Shown: positions 42,191 through 54,691, numbered from the stretch's first letter. The stretch: 64,000 nucleotides of DNA from Butyricicoccus porcorum (GCF_002157465.1 NZ_NHOC01000001.1:186001-250000), one strand, 5' to 3'. The notes: generated from the sequence alone by a model not told the origin. Translations and numbers: made by a program.

Positions 42191-44026
42191 TTATGCCTCC
42201 GGCTGTGCTTCGCCTGCGGTTTCGTCCGGCTCGGCGGAACTCTCTTCTTCCGGGTCGGGCTGTGCGGCCTCGGACGCTGTCGCACCCTTCAGCCCTGCCT
42301 TTTGCAGCTGCTTGCCCTCGTCTGCCGTTTCGACATTCAGTGTAACGGTATCGCCCGTACCCAGCAGGACAGCCTGCTCGTTGTCCGCCGCGCTGAGGAT
42401 ATAATACACATCCCCACCCTGCAAGCGGATATAATAATATGTCGTGCCGCTGATAACCGCGGTGCGGACATCGTCAATCACGCCGGTCATTTCCTCCGTT
42501 GCGGACTGTGTAACCTCTGCGCCATTGCTCTCCAACAGCTTGCGGTAATTCGCCTGACAGTCCTTGATGGTGGAACCGGTGGCGACAATCTGATACTGTG
42601 CCATGTTGACCATGCCGTACTGCTTGACCAGTCCCGCATTGTCCTTGAGCGCGACGGTATACGTCGGCTGGCCTTCGATCATCAGCAGAATCGGGAAGGT
42701 CGCGTCATAATTGAGGTGCTGTACGACGCCCTCTGCGCTCTCCATTGCGGAAAATTCCTCCGCGCCTGCGATTTCATAAAATTCCGTTTCGCGCGTGCGC
42801 AAATTGGTAAAGATAAAGCCGATATTGGATTCATCGCTCACAACCGAAGTCACGCCGGTGTAAATATACAGGTCATTGCCCTTCGGGATGTAGTTATAAC
42901 CCTCTGTCGTGCGCACAACGCCCTTCTGACCGACCACCGAGTTGATCCAGCCGTTCTGATAGCTGCCATACCAGTCATACTGCTGCATGATAATTTGCGG
43001 GCTGTATACGTTGTCAATCCAGTCGGGGATATCGCCCCGTTCATAGCGCGTGCATTCACCCGTCACCGGGTCGACCGTAATGACACCCTTGACATCCGTT
43101 CCGCTGAACAGCATGATTTTATGCTCCAGCACCGGGTAAACCCAATATGGATTGCCCGATTCATCCAGCTCAAAATGCGGGTCGCCCAGCATGTCACATG
43201 GATAGTTGAACCGGACATGCCGCAGCAGGTTGTCATTGAAATATGCCTGCTGGGAATATTTGATGCCCTTGCCGTCTTCCAGCCGGACAATTTTGGTATT
43301 CTGTGTTTTCATATCGACGGTAATATAGGCCGGAATGCCGGTGCTGCGGTTCATAAACCATTTGACAAAGCCGACATAATCCAGCGGCTGGACGCGCACC
43401 GGCGCACCCGCAACCGTCACCTGATAGGTATCATACAGCTCGAACTGCGAGACCTCATCGACCAGATTACCGAGCGCACGGTTTGCCAGACGCGATGCGC
43501 TGTCCTTGTCCAGCAGCGGCACATTGTCAATCGTCGGCGTATATTCCTCGATTTGCTTCTGTTCAATCGAATCCTGCATCAGCGATGCATACTGATGTGA
43601 CTGCAAAATCGGGCTGGACAGCAGGGCCAGCGCAAAAAAGGCCACAACGCCAACGCCGATCACTGCCGTGCACACCCGGCGCAGGTTGGACGCAAACGAA
43701 CCCCTACACAGCGCACTGGTCAGCACCATCAGGATAAGCAGGTTTTCCCCTGCGAACGCCCAGAAGCCTGTGCTCTGAATATTGATCGCAGGCAGCGAGA
43801 CATAGAACTGCACCAGCAACTGGAGGACAAACAGCACGGCTGTCAGCACAATGCGGCTGGCTTTGGTCTTCTCCTGCGGTTTTTTGTGGTTCTTCTTTTT
43901 GTCGCGGAACTGGCGGAGCTGTTCCTTCCAGTTTTTCTTTGGCGGCTGATTCCCAAACGGGCCCTGCCCAAACGGATTTTCCCCAAACGGGCTTTGTTGC
44001 CCAAAGAAATCGTTGTTGTTCATCAT
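42191..44026 (-). CDS. Large membrane protein of unknown function
   Basis: 611 residues. The N-terminus is a disordered Phe-Gly-Gln-Asn-Pro-rich repeat (residues 7-30), then a Lys-rich stretch. Three to four membrane helices lie between about 57 and 150. The remaining 430 residues form a large, probably outside, domain with many Tyr/Asp-rich beta strands (for example VYPVLEHKIMLFSGTDVKGVITVDPVTGE). The C-terminus is acidic and Ala/Glu-rich. I do not recognise the family. GGAGG precedes the double ATG. It stands alone between the pot terminator and the dnaJ terminator. Confidence 0.75.
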   Translation of the reverse strand: MMNNNDFFGQQSPFGENPFGQGPFGNQPPKKNWKEQLRQFRDKKKNHKKPQEKTKASRIVLTAVLFVLQLLVQFYVSLPAINIQSTGFWAFAGENLLILMVLTSALCRGSFASNLRRVCTAVIGVGVVAFFALALLSSPILQSHQYASLMQDSIEQKQIEEYTPTIDNVPLLDKDSASRLANRALGNLVDEVSQFELYDTYQVTVAGAPVRVQPLDYVGFVKWFMNRSTGIPAYITVDMKTQNTKIVRLEDGKGIKYSQQAYFNDNLLRHVRFNYPCDMLGDPHFELDESGNPYWVYPVLEHKIMLFSGTDVKGVITVDPVTGECTRYERGDIPDWIDNVYSPQIIMQQYDWYGSYQNGWINSVVGQKGVVRTTEGYNYIPKGNDLYIYTGVTSVVSDESNIGFIFTNLRTRETEFYEIAGAEEFSAMESAEGVVQHLNYDATFPILLMIEGQPTYTVALKDNAGLVKQYGMVNMAQYQIVATGSTIKDCQANYRKLLESNGAEVTQSATEEMTGVIDDVRTAVISGTTYYYIRLQGGDVYYILSAADNEQAVLLGTGDTVTLNVETADEGKQLQKAGLKGATASEAAQPDPEEESSAEPDETAGEAQPEA

Positions 44027-44140
44027 GTTTCCTCCCTCTCTCCCCGGGGAATGTTCCTCCGGATAAGTTTACCCCTATGGTACTATATTTGGACAAACAA
44101 GTCAATTTTGTGTAGGAAAAAGCGGGGGTTCGCCGCGCGA

Positions 44141-44167
44141 AAAAGCCGCCCGTCGTGGGCGGCTTTT
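44141..44167. terminator. Terminator of the heat-shock operon
   Basis: Perfect 11-bp stem (44141-44151 with 44157-44167), 5-nt loop, A/T runs on both sides; 9 nt after the dnaJ stop on the minus strand. Confidence 0.9.
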
Positions 44168-44176
44168 GCTGTGTCA

Positions 44177-45331
44177 TCAGTCCTTTTTGCCGAACAGATC
44201 CTTCATCTTGTCGCGGAACGACTTGCGGCCCGGATGGTTCTGCGGCGTATCGCTGTCCTCCAGCTCACGCAGCAGTTCCTTTTGTTTGTCGTTCAGGTTC
44301 TTCGGTATCTCGAGCGTGACCTTGACATACTGGTCGCCGCGGCCGCGCCCGTTGACCATCTGGATGCCCTTGCCGCGCATGCGGAAGACGGTACCCGGCT
44401 GGGTGCCTGCCGGCATGCTGTATTCCACCTTGCCGTCAATCGTCGGAACAATCAGCTTTTCACCGAGGCATGCCTGTGCATACGAAATCGGAACCTCACA
44501 CCATACGTCATACCCATCGCGCTGGAACAGCGGATGCGGACGAATGGATACGGTGACAATGACATCGCCTGCCGGGCCGCCGTTGGTGCCTGCGCCGCCC
44601 TGACCGCGCAGTGCGACACTCTGACCGTCATCGATGCCCGCCGGGATGGAGACCTTCAGCGTGCGCGAACGGCGCTCCGTACCGGTACCGTGGCACTTCT
44701 TACACGGCTTCTTGATGATCTTGCCCGTGCCGCGGCAGTTGGAGCACGGCGAAGAGCTGGAGAATGCGCCGAACGGCGTTCTCTGGGTCTGCTGTACCGT
44801 GCCGGTGCCGTGACAGGTCGGACAGGTTTCCGGAGTATAGCCCTTTTCCGCGCCCGTGCCGCCGCATTCGGTGCACTTCTCGACGCGGTCAATCGTGATT
44901 TCCTTTTCACAGCCGAATACCGCTTCCTCAAAGCTCAGTACGACAGATCGGCGGATGGACTCACCCTGACGCGGTGCATTCGCGCGGCTCTGGCGCGAAG
45001 AACCACCGAAACCGCCGCCGAAAAAGCTGCCGAAAATGTCGCCGAGGTCGACGTCTTCAAAGCCGCCGAAGCCGCCTGCGCCCTGTCCTGCGCCATAGTT
45101 CGGATCGACACCCGCGAAACCAAACTGGTCGTAACGCGCGCGCTTCTCCTTGTCGGAGAGGATTTCATATGCCTCTCCGGCTTCCTTGAACTTGTCTGCG
45201 GCTTCCGGGTTATCTTTATTCAGATCGGGGTGATATTTTTTTGCCAGCTTGCGGTACGCCTTTTTGATCTCGTCATCGGTCGCACCCTTGCTGACGCCAA
45301 GCACCTCGTAATAGTCTCTTTTATCAGCCAT
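44177..45331 (-). CDS. dnaJ: Molecular chaperone DnaJ
   Basis: 384 residues. J domain with YHPDLN (HPD at about 33-35), a Gly/Phe-rich stretch (about 75-110), four CxxCxGxG zinc repeats ([32 protein letters not shown]; about 150-215) and the C-terminal peptide-binding barrels. It loads substrates on DnaK and stimulates its ATPase. Last gene of the hrcA-grpE-dnaK-dnaJ run, 164 nt after dnaK. Confidence 0.98.
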   Translation of the reverse strand: MADKRDYYEVLGVSKGATDDEIKKAYRKLAKKYHPDLNKDNPEAADKFKEAGEAYEILSDKEKRARYDQFGFAGVDPNYGAGQGAGGFGGFEDVDLGDIFGSFFGGGFGGSSRQSRANAPRQGESIRRSVVLSFEEAVFGCEKEITIDRVEKCTECGGTGAEKGYTPETCPTCHGTGTVQQTQRTPFGAFSSSSPCSNCRGTGKIIKKPCKKCHGTGTERRSRTLKVSIPAGIDDGQSVALRGQGGAGTNGGPAGDVIVTVSIRPHPLFQRDGYDVWCEVPISYAQACLGEKLIVPTIDGKVEYSMPAGTQPGTVFRMRGKGIQMVNGRGRGDQYVKVTLEIPKNLNDKQKELLRELEDSDTPQNHPGRKSFRDKMKDLFGKKD

Positions 45332-45451
45332 ATGCTATGACCCTCCTGCAAATGTAAGGGGCGAACCGGGATGAACCGTGTCGCCGGAATAAATGAGGTT
45401 ATCTTGCGGCTGCCGGAATGCACATGTTTTTCTCATCCGAACAGCCGACAA

Positions 45452-45474
45452 GGCAGGTTGAATCCCAACCTGCC
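45452..45474 (-). other. Hairpin between dnaK and dnaJ
   Basis: Perfect 9-bp stem (45452-45460 with 45466-45474), 5-nt loop, without a T run. Likely a processing or partial attenuation site that lowers dnaJ relative to dnaK. Confidence 0.5.
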
Positions 45475-45495
45475 TGCCGTCTTGTTTCTATTGGA

Positions 45496-47358
<1,863 letters not shown>

Positions 47359-47390
47359 CTATTTAGAAAAGATGTTATTTTACAAAGAAT

Positions 47391-47957
47391 TCAGTTTGCG
47401 ACCTTGACCATCGCCGTGCGGATGATCTTGTCGCCGTGACGGAAGCCCTTCTGGAAGCATTCTACAATGCTGTTCTCCTCGAGGTCTTCGTCTTCGATAT
47501 GCATGACCGCGTTGTGTACGGTCGGATCGAATGCGGAGCCGGGCTCCGCGGTGATGATTTCGACGCCGAGCGATTCGAGCGCAGACTCAAACTGCCGTGC
47601 TGTCATTTCGACGCCTTTTTTATATTCGGTATCGGCGGTTTCCTGCGCCAGCGCACGCTCCAGATTGTCATAAATCGGAAGGATGGCGGACAGGGCCTTT
47701 CCGGTTGCCTCCGAGCGGATCATATCGCGTTCCTTTACGACGCGCTTGCGGAAGTTGTCGTATTCGGCAGCCATGCGCATATAGCGGTCATTCAGCTCAT
47801 CAAACTGCTTTTGCAGTTTTTCCTCTGCGGTCAGCTCTTTTTTTTCTTCGGCCGATTCCGCCTCAGCAGCTCCGGCAGCCTTTTCCGCCTGCGCAGCCGC
47901 TGCGGTTTCCGCTTCCTGCTGAACGGTTTCCTGCTCTACGCTGTCTTTGGTTTCCAT
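47391..47957 (-). CDS. grpE: Nucleotide exchange factor GrpE
   Basis: 188 residues. A Glu/Ala-rich N-terminal coiled coil is followed by the dimer helices (YMRMAAEYDNFRKRVVKER) and the beta domain with the GrpE signature VEIITAEPGSAFDPTVHNAVMH...QKGFRHGDKIIRTAMVKVA. It releases ADP from DnaK. The start at 47957 follows a GGAGGAGG tract; upstream ATG codons at 47978 and 47987 lack a site. Confidence 0.97.
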   Translation of the reverse strand: METKDSVEQETVQQEAETAAAAQAEKAAGAAEAESAEEKKELTAEEKLQKQFDELNDRYMRMAAEYDNFRKRVVKERDMIRSEATGKALSAILPIYDNLERALAQETADTEYKKGVEMTARQFESALESLGVEIITAEPGSAFDPTVHNAVMHIEDEDLEENSIVECFQKGFRHGDKIIRTAMVKVAN

Positions 47958-48024
47958 GTGTGGTCGTTCCTCCTCCATCGCCGCCATGCCGCGGCGGGGT
48001 AATCATATGCTATGCAACTGCATG

Positions 48025-49065
48025 CTAGTCTTCGTCGAAAAAGGTCTCGGCAATCAAACGATTGAGCCCTTTGGAGAACAGCGCCAGCCGTGCGGACAGC
48101 TTCGCGTAATCCATTCGGGTCGGGCCGACGATCCCGATCAGGCCGCGTCCGACTGAGCCGATGTTATAGGTCGCATAGACCATGCTCGCGTTCTGCATCG
48201 GTCCCTTGCCGTTTTCCGGCCCGATGGTGATGCGCACGCCGTCGATGTCGCGGGTAAACGCCCGCAGGGCAGGCATGTTGCTTTCATCCGAGATGAAATC
48301 CAGCAGCTCCTGTGCCTTGTGCACATCCCTATATTCCGGATATGCCAGCAGCTTGGAGGCACCCTGCAAAAATACCTTCTGTTCGCTCATCTCCTCGATG
48401 AACTCATTGAGAAATTCTGCAACCAGTGTCAGCAGTGCGGTGACACCTGCGGCGCGGCGGACGATGTCGAACCGTTCCGGCGTGATGGCATCGATCGGGA
48501 TGCCGGTCAGCGTCTGGTTGAGCACATAAGTCAGCAGCTCCGCCTCATCCGCTGTCACCGGAGCCGCAGTGCGCAGCATCTTGTTTTTGACAACGCCGCT
48601 GTCGGTGACGGCAACGATGACAAAATCCACCGGGCTGACTGAGATAATCTGGAATTTCCGGATGGTGACGCGCTGCATCACCGGCGTGACGGCGAGCGTC
48701 GTATAATCGGTCAGATTGGAAATCAGCTTGCCGGCCTCAGACACCATGCGGTCAAGCTCCTTGACCTTGAGCTTCATAACCGAATTGATGCGGTCGACGT
48801 CAGCGGCGGTCAGATTTGGCTGACCCATCAGCTCATCGACATACAGGCGATAGCCTGCGGGCGACGGAATGCGTCCGGCAGAGGTGTGCGGTTTTTCCAG
48901 ATAGCCCATTTCCTCCAGCTCGCTCATCTCATTGCGGATGGTAGCGGAAGAAAATCCAAGCTCCGGACGGCTCGCAATCGCCTTGGAGCCAACCGGCTCT
49001 GCCGTGCGAATATAATCGCCGATGATTGTCTTTAAGATCAGTTTTTTTCGTGCGGACAGCTCCAC
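48025..49065 (-). CDS. hrcA: Heat-inducible transcriptional repressor HrcA
   Basis: 346 residues. Winged-helix N-terminus (RKKLILKTIIGDYIRTAEPVGSKAI...SSATIRNEMSELEEMGYLEKPHTSAGRIPS) and the HrcA GAF-like domain with GPTRMDYAKL near the end. It represses this operon by binding CIRCE. The start is GTG at 49065, 8 nt after AGGAGG; the GTG at 49074 is inside that ribosome site. First gene of the operon. Confidence 0.97.
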   Translation of the reverse strand: MELSARKKLILKTIIGDYIRTAEPVGSKAIASRPELGFSSATIRNEMSELEEMGYLEKPHTSAGRIPSPAGYRLYVDELMGQPNLTAADVDRINSVMKLKVKELDRMVSEAGKLISNLTDYTTLAVTPVMQRVTIRKFQIISVSPVDFVIVAVTDSGVVKNKMLRTAAPVTADEAELLTYVLNQTLTGIPIDAITPERFDIVRRAAGVTALLTLVAEFLNEFIEEMSEQKVFLQGASKLLAYPEYRDVHKAQELLDFISDESNMPALRAFTRDIDGVRITIGPENGKGPMQNASMVYATYNIGSVGRGLIGIVGPTRMDYAKLSARLALFSKGLNRLIAETFFDED

Positions 49066-49118
49066 GGTGTTCACCTCCTGATGATTCCGGGTGCTTTAGC
49101 ACTGTCTTGCTTTGAGTG

Positions 49119-49145
49119 TTAGCACTCAACCTCTCTGAGTGCTAA
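49119..49145. promoter_or_regulatory. CIRCE operator
   Basis: TTAGCACTC-N9-GAGTGCTAA, a perfect match to the HrcA operator, placed just downstream of the hrcA -10 box. Confidence 0.98.
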
Positions 49146-49149
49146 ATAC

Positions 49150-49178
49150 AAGATACCACCCGTCCCCCGCAATGTCAA
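49150..49178 (-). promoter_or_regulatory. SigA promoter of the hrcA operon
   Basis: Minus-strand TTGACA (49178-49173), 17-nt spacer, TATCTT (49155-49150). CIRCE covers the expected transcription start. Confidence 0.88.
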
Positions 49179-49428
49179 GGAAAAGCCGGGGAAATTCTGT
49201 GAATAATTTGTGAATGTTGAAAATTGCTGTAAAATTGACCGTTTGGGGCAGAATTTCCCGGCGGGATTTGGGCAGTTTTTCAAATCAGGTGTCTGTTCCC
49301 TGCGCGCGCCGGTTTCACGGCGCGAGCCAGACCCGCAGAAGGAGCCGCTTGGATTGCACGAACCGGTTCCGTCTCTCCTCTGTGCGCGTCGGCACTACTT
49401 TTTCCGTTGTTTTTATGCGCAATTTCCG
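49179..49428. other. Intergenic region between hrcA and lepA promoters
   Basis: No gene found. The only structure seen is a 7-bp GC hairpin (49305-49311 with 49318-49324) without a T tail. Confidence 0.5.
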
Positions 49429-49457
49429 TTGTCCAGCACGAAATGCTATGATATACT
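49429..49457 (+). promoter_or_regulatory. Promoter of the lepA operon
   Basis: TTGTCC (49429-49434), 17-nt spacer, TATACT (49452-49457). Confidence 0.75.
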
Positions 49458-49472
49458 AGTATTTACGATAAA

Positions 49473-49533
49473 ACGGCGGGCATACCTGCCGCCGTGAACG
49501 CCTGCCGCAGAGCAGCTTCTCCTGCTGTGCGGC
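49473..49533 (+). promoter_or_regulatory. Two-hairpin leader of lepA
   Basis: ACGGCGG (49473-49479) pairs with CCGCCGT (49489-49495); GCCGCAGAGCAG (49504-49515) pairs with CTGCTGTGCGGC (49522-49533) with one mismatch. The second ends only 4 nt before the Shine-Dalgarno sequence. Confidence 0.45.
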
Positions 49534-49548
49534 GCAAAAGGAGCAATC

Positions 49549-51349
<1,801 letters not shown>

Positions 51350-51360
<11 letters not shown>

Positions 51361-52474
51361 GCTGGGTATCTATATCCATGTGCCGTTCTGCGCGGCAAAA
51401 TGTGCCTACTGTGATTTCTATTCCGTTGCGGGACAGCCGCAGCAGTGGGATGCCTATGTGCACCGCCTGCTGGCGCAGCTCGTCCAGGCCGCGCCGGACT
51501 GTACCGATTATACCATCGATACAATTTACTTCGGCGGCGGCACGCCCAGCCTGCTGGGCGGTGCGCGCATCGCGCGCACGCTGGACGAGCTGCGGCGGCG
51601 GTATGCTGTCGAGCCAAATGCGGAAATCACCGTCGAAGCCAATCCGGACTCCATGACAGACGAATTTCTGTCAATCTCGCGCGAAGCAGGTGTAACCCGC
51701 CTGTCGATGGGCATTCAGTCGGCGCACGACGAAGAGCTGCGCGCCCTTGGGCGTATCCATACATTCGCTCAGGCACAGGATGCCTTTTTCCGTGCCCGGC
51801 GTGCGGGCTTTGATAACCTCAGTGTCGATCTGATGATGTATGCTCTGCCGGGACAGACTGTCCCACAGCTGGAACAGTCGATTGACGCGCTGCTCGCACT
51901 GGAGCCGGAACACCTGTCGTGCTACGGGCTAACTGTCGAGCCGCACACGCCGCTTGGACAACAGAATCCCATCCTGCCGGAGGAAGACACACAGGCAGAT
52001 ATGTATCTGCTGCTATGTGAAAAAATGGCACAGGCAGGCTTTGAACACTACGAAATTTCCAATTTTGCGCGCGAAAGCCACTTCCGCAGCCGCCACAACA
52101 GCCGGTATTGGGCACAGTCGCCCTATCTCGGCTTCGGCCCCGGTGCACACGCCGATTTCGGCGGACAACGCATCGAATGGCCGCGTGACCTCAGCACATG
52201 GCTGGCAGGGACTGCCCGCCCGGTCATAGAAGACGAGCACATTGACCGCGCACTGGAATATATCATGCTCTCCCTCCGCACCTCGGACGGCTGGGATGCA
52301 GCATACTACCGCGCCACATTCGGACGCGATCCCACCCCTATTGAGCAGGCATTTTCCGTCCTGCCACCAACCCATATCAGTCATACAGGAAGCCACTGGC
52401 ATCTCACTGACGCCGGATTCCTGATTTCCAATCCCATTATTCTCGCCGCGCTCGACGCGGCTGAAACGCACTAG
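51350..52474 (+). CDS. hemW: Radical SAM family heme chaperone HemW
   Basis: 374 residues. HemW binds heme and is proposed to insert it into target proteins; it was long misnamed oxygen-independent coproporphyrinogen oxidase. The cluster motif is [14 protein letters not shown] (Cys15, Cys19, Cys22 approximately), followed by [11 protein letters not shown] and the C-terminal HemN_C region. It lacks the longer N-terminal part of true HemN. The ATG at 51350 lies inside the last codons of lepA, so translation is probably coupled. Confidence 0.94.
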
Positions 52475-52486
52475 GAGGAAACAAAC

Positions 52487-52759
52487 ATGCGTGCAATGTT
52501 AACCGTAGCAGGTAAGGACCGTACCGGCGTCATCGCCCGGATTTCCAACACCCTGAGCAGTCATTCCATCAACATCGTTGATGTCCGTCAGAACATCATG
52601 GGCGGCGACCTGTTCGCCATGATTATGCTCGTCGAGCTGGAAAACTGTGATATCAGCTTCCCGGCACTGACCGCACAGCTGGAAGCGGACGGCGTAGAGC
52701 TGGGCATGAAGGTGCACCTGATGCATGAGGATATCTTCAACGCCATGCACCGCATCTGA
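52487..52759 (+). CDS. ACT domain-containing protein (UPF0237)
   Basis: 90 residues forming a single ACT domain: [44 protein letters not shown] domains bind amino acids and regulate partners. This stand-alone type is nearly always next to a PFL-family (UPF0210) gene, as here (14-nt gap), so the two probably work together; the pathway is unknown. AGGAGG precedes the ATG. Confidence 0.92.
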   Translation: MRAMLTVAGKDRTGVIARISNTLSSHSINIVDVRQNIMGGDLFAMIMLVELENCDISFPALTAQLEADGVELGMKVHLMHEDIFNAMHRI

Positions 52760-52773
52760 GAGGAGTCCGCATT

Positions 52774-54132
52774 ATGATTAACAGCTTTGACATCATGGAA
52801 ACCATCAAGATGATCGAGGATGAGCATCTGGATATCCGTACCATTACCATGGGTATCTCCCTGCTCGACTGTATCTCCGATGACATCAATGCGGTTTCCG
52901 ACAAAATCTATGAGAAGATTACACGCAAGGCGGAAAATCTTGTCAAAACCGGCGAGCAGATTGAAGCTGAGCTTGGCATTCCGATTATCCACAAGCGCAT
53001 TTCTGTCACCCCGATTTCCATGATCGGTGCGGCGACTGATGCAACCTCATATGTCCCGCTGGCACAGGCACTCAACCGCGCGGCAGAGACCTGTGGTGTC
53101 AACTTTGTCGGCGGCTTTTCTGCCCTCGTTCAGAAGGGCTTTGCCAAGGGCGATGAAATTCTGATCCGCTCTATTCCGGAAGCACTGGCTACGACCGATC
53201 TGGTATGCTCTTCGGTCAATGTCGCATCCACCAAAGCAGGCATCAACCTTGACGCTGTCCGCATGATGGGTGAGGTCATCCGTGAGACCGCCGAACTGAC
53301 CGCCGATCAGCAGTGCATCGGCGCAGGCAAGCTGGTTGTCTTTGCCAATGCCGTTGAGGACAATCCGTTCATGGCAGGTGCATTTCACGGTGTCGGTGAA
53401 GCGGACTGTGTGCTGAATATCGGTGTATCCGGCCCGGGCGTTGTTCATTCGGCCATCCGCCGTGCAGGTGACTGTTCGATTAACGAAGTCGCAGATATCA
53501 TCAAAAAGACTGCATTCAAGATCACCCGTATGGGTCAGCTGGTTGGTTCGATTGCATCCGAACGCCTCGGCGTACCGTTTGGCATTGTCGATCTGTCGCT
53601 CGCACCGACCCCGGCAGTTGGCGACTCAGTCGCACGCATTCTGGAGGAAGTCGGCCTGGAATGCTGCGGCACACATGGTACAACGGCAATTCTCGCCATG
53701 CTGAATGACGCGGTCAAGAAGGGCGGCGTCATGGCCTCCGCTTCGGTCGGCGGTCTGTCCGGTGCATTTATCCCGGTTTCGGAAGACGAGGGCATGATTC
53801 ATGCCGTACAGGAAGGTGCGCTGCATCTGGACAAGCTGGAAGCCATGACTGCGGTCTGCTCGGTCGGTCTGGATATGATCGCCATTCCGGGTGACACTCC
53901 GGCAGAAACCATCTCCGCTATTATCGCGGATGAAGCTGCCATCGGTGTTGTCAACTGCAAGACCACGGCTGTCCGTGTCATCCCGGCCATCGGTCACAAG
54001 GTGGGCGACGAGCTTGAATTCGGCGGTCTGCTGGGTTCGGCTCCGGTTATGGATGTCCATCCGTTCTCCTCTGCGAAGTTCATCCACCGCGGCGGACGTA
54101 TCCCCGCGCCGATGCATTCGCTCAAGAACTGA
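52774..54132 (+). CDS. PFL family protein (UPF0210/DUF711)
   Basis: 452 residues, normal for the family. Conserved stretches include the N-terminal [36 protein letters not shown] and GISGPGVV-like [13 protein letters not shown]. The structure of a relative resembles a pyruvate formate-lyase-like barrel, but no catalytic glycyl radical motif is present and no reaction is established. It pairs with the ACT protein. GAGGAG precedes the ATG. Confidence 0.92.
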   Translation: MINSFDIMETIKMIEDEHLDIRTITMGISLLDCISDDINAVSDKIYEKITRKAENLVKTGEQIEAELGIPIIHKRISVTPISMIGAATDATSYVPLAQALNRAAETCGVNFVGGFSALVQKGFAKGDEILIRSIPEALATTDLVCSSVNVASTKAGINLDAVRMMGEVIRETAELTADQQCIGAGKLVVFANAVEDNPFMAGAFHGVGEADCVLNIGVSGPGVVHSAIRRAGDCSINEVADIIKKTAFKITRMGQLVGSIASERLGVPFGIVDLSLAPTPAVGDSVARILEEVGLECCGTHGTTAILAMLNDAVKKGGVMASASVGGLSGAFIPVSEDEGMIHAVQEGALHLDKLEAMTAVCSVGLDMIAIPGDTPAETISAIIADEAAIGVVNCKTTAVRVIPAIGHKVGDELEFGGLLGSAPVMDVHPFSSAKFIHRGGRIPAPMHSLKN

Positions 54133-54137
54133 CCGAT

Positions 54138-54239
54138 ATGAAACGGGTCAAACAGCTCTGGCGGCGGTTCCGCACATGGTATGCCGCCGGCATGTTCGGC
54201 ATGACCGCTCTGCTCGGGCTGCTCGGACGAAAAAAGTAA
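54138..54239 (+). CDS. Possible 33-residue cationic membrane peptide
   Basis: An ORF 5 nt after the PFL-family stop: a basic amphipathic N-terminus (MKRVKQLWRRFRTW), a hydrophobic stretch (AAGMFGMTALLGLLG) and a Arg-Lys-Lys end. It could be a translationally coupled small protein, but no clear ribosome site is seen and its 3' end coincides with the tail of the toxin terminator on the other strand. May be chance. Confidence 0.25.
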   Translation: MKRVKQLWRRFRTWYAAGMFGMTALLGLLGRKK

Positions 54240-54284
54240 AAAATACAGGCGCACGGCTGCGGAAATCTTCTGCCCGTGCGCCTG
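54229..54284 (-). terminator. Terminator of the toxin transcript
   Basis: Perfect 11-bp GC stem (54246-54256 with 54274-54284), 17-nt loop, followed on the minus strand by two T6 runs. On the plus strand no T run follows, so it serves the minus-strand toxin mRNA. Confidence 0.75.
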
Positions 54285-54285
54285 C

Positions 54286-54314
54286 TTGACAATTGGTCAA
54301 AAACATTGTATTCT
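54286..54314 (+). promoter_or_regulatory. Consensus promoter of the antisense RNA
   Basis: TTGACA (54286-54291), 17-nt spacer, TATTCT (54309-54314). It faces into the toxin gene and precedes no plus-strand ORF. Confidence 0.85.
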
Positions 54315-54320
54315 GTAAAC

Positions 54321-54412
54321 AGAAAAACAAGGCACACCGACAGACGGTTCGCCCTCCGTGACTGAGTTTAAGTAACCCGCCTTATTGGGAGATCAGGCGG
54401 GTTACTTTTTTA
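54321..54412 (+). ncRNA. Candidate antitoxin antisense RNA (RatA/SR4-like)
   Basis: A transcript of about 92 nt without start codon, running from the consensus promoter to a Rho-independent terminator: a 13-bp perfect stem (54370-54382 with 54395-54407, 12-nt loop) ending in T6. It is fully complementary to the 3' end of the toxin message, covering its last codons, stop codon and about 80 nt of 3' UTR. That 3'-overlap geometry is the one of txpA/RatA and bsrG/SR4 type I systems of Bacillus, where RNase III and mRNA decay silence the toxin. Role inferred from position; no expression evidence. Confidence 0.65.
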
Positions 54413-54536
54413 TAATCTGGATGACCAGACTGACAATGCCGATGAGTACCATTGTATACGCAAACAGCGCTTCGTATGTAACCATCAGGGCAGCGCATTC
54501 CCTGTGTCCGATAAAAACTACAGTCCTTTTTCGCAT
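54402..54536 (-). CDS. Holin-like/TxpA-like small membrane toxin (type I toxin candidate)
   Basis: 44 codons. The C-terminal 27 residues, beginning at an internal ATG (54485), read MVTYEALFAY, a single hydrophobic helix of about 15 residues rich in Val, Ile and Leu, and a Lys-Lys end. The opening Val-Thr-Tyr-Glu-Ala-Leu matches the start of TxpA/BsrG/BsrE and 'putative holin-like' peptides (Thr/Val-Tyr-Glu-Ser-Leu). Either ATG may be used: the outer has a weak GGTGAT site, the inner has none. The N-terminal addition RTVVFIGHREC looks unlike a toxin and recalls the Gly-His-Arg motif of SLOG proteins. The gene is too short for routine annotation. It is flanked by its antisense RNA and a divergent XRE gene. 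Confidence 0.7.
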   Translation of the reverse strand: MRKRTVVFIGHRECAALMVTYEALFAYTMVLIGIVSLVIQIIKK

Positions 54537-54548
54537 TTCATCACCATT

Positions 54549-54626
54549 GTTTCTTCACGTACTCTAACAGCAAATTTTTTCAGTATAATGTTTCTGTTTT
54601 AGAAACAACATTATTATATAGTTTCT
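54549..54626. promoter_or_regulatory. Toxin promoter with GTTTCT/AGAAAC operator, shared with the XRE gene
   Basis: The toxin -10 TATACT is on the minus strand at 54587-54582; its -35 is poor. GTTTCT-N5-AGAAAC (54590-54606) fills the spacer, and further GTTTCT half sites lie at 54549 and 54621. On the plus strand TATAAT (54584) and TATATA (54615) could serve the XRE gene. The layout suggests XRE repression of the toxin and autoregulation. Confidence 0.55.
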
Positions 54627-54691
54627 GATTTCAAAACTCAAGTGCAGTAAGATGATTATGAAATGAAAACTTCTTTTGGAGGACTGTACCT

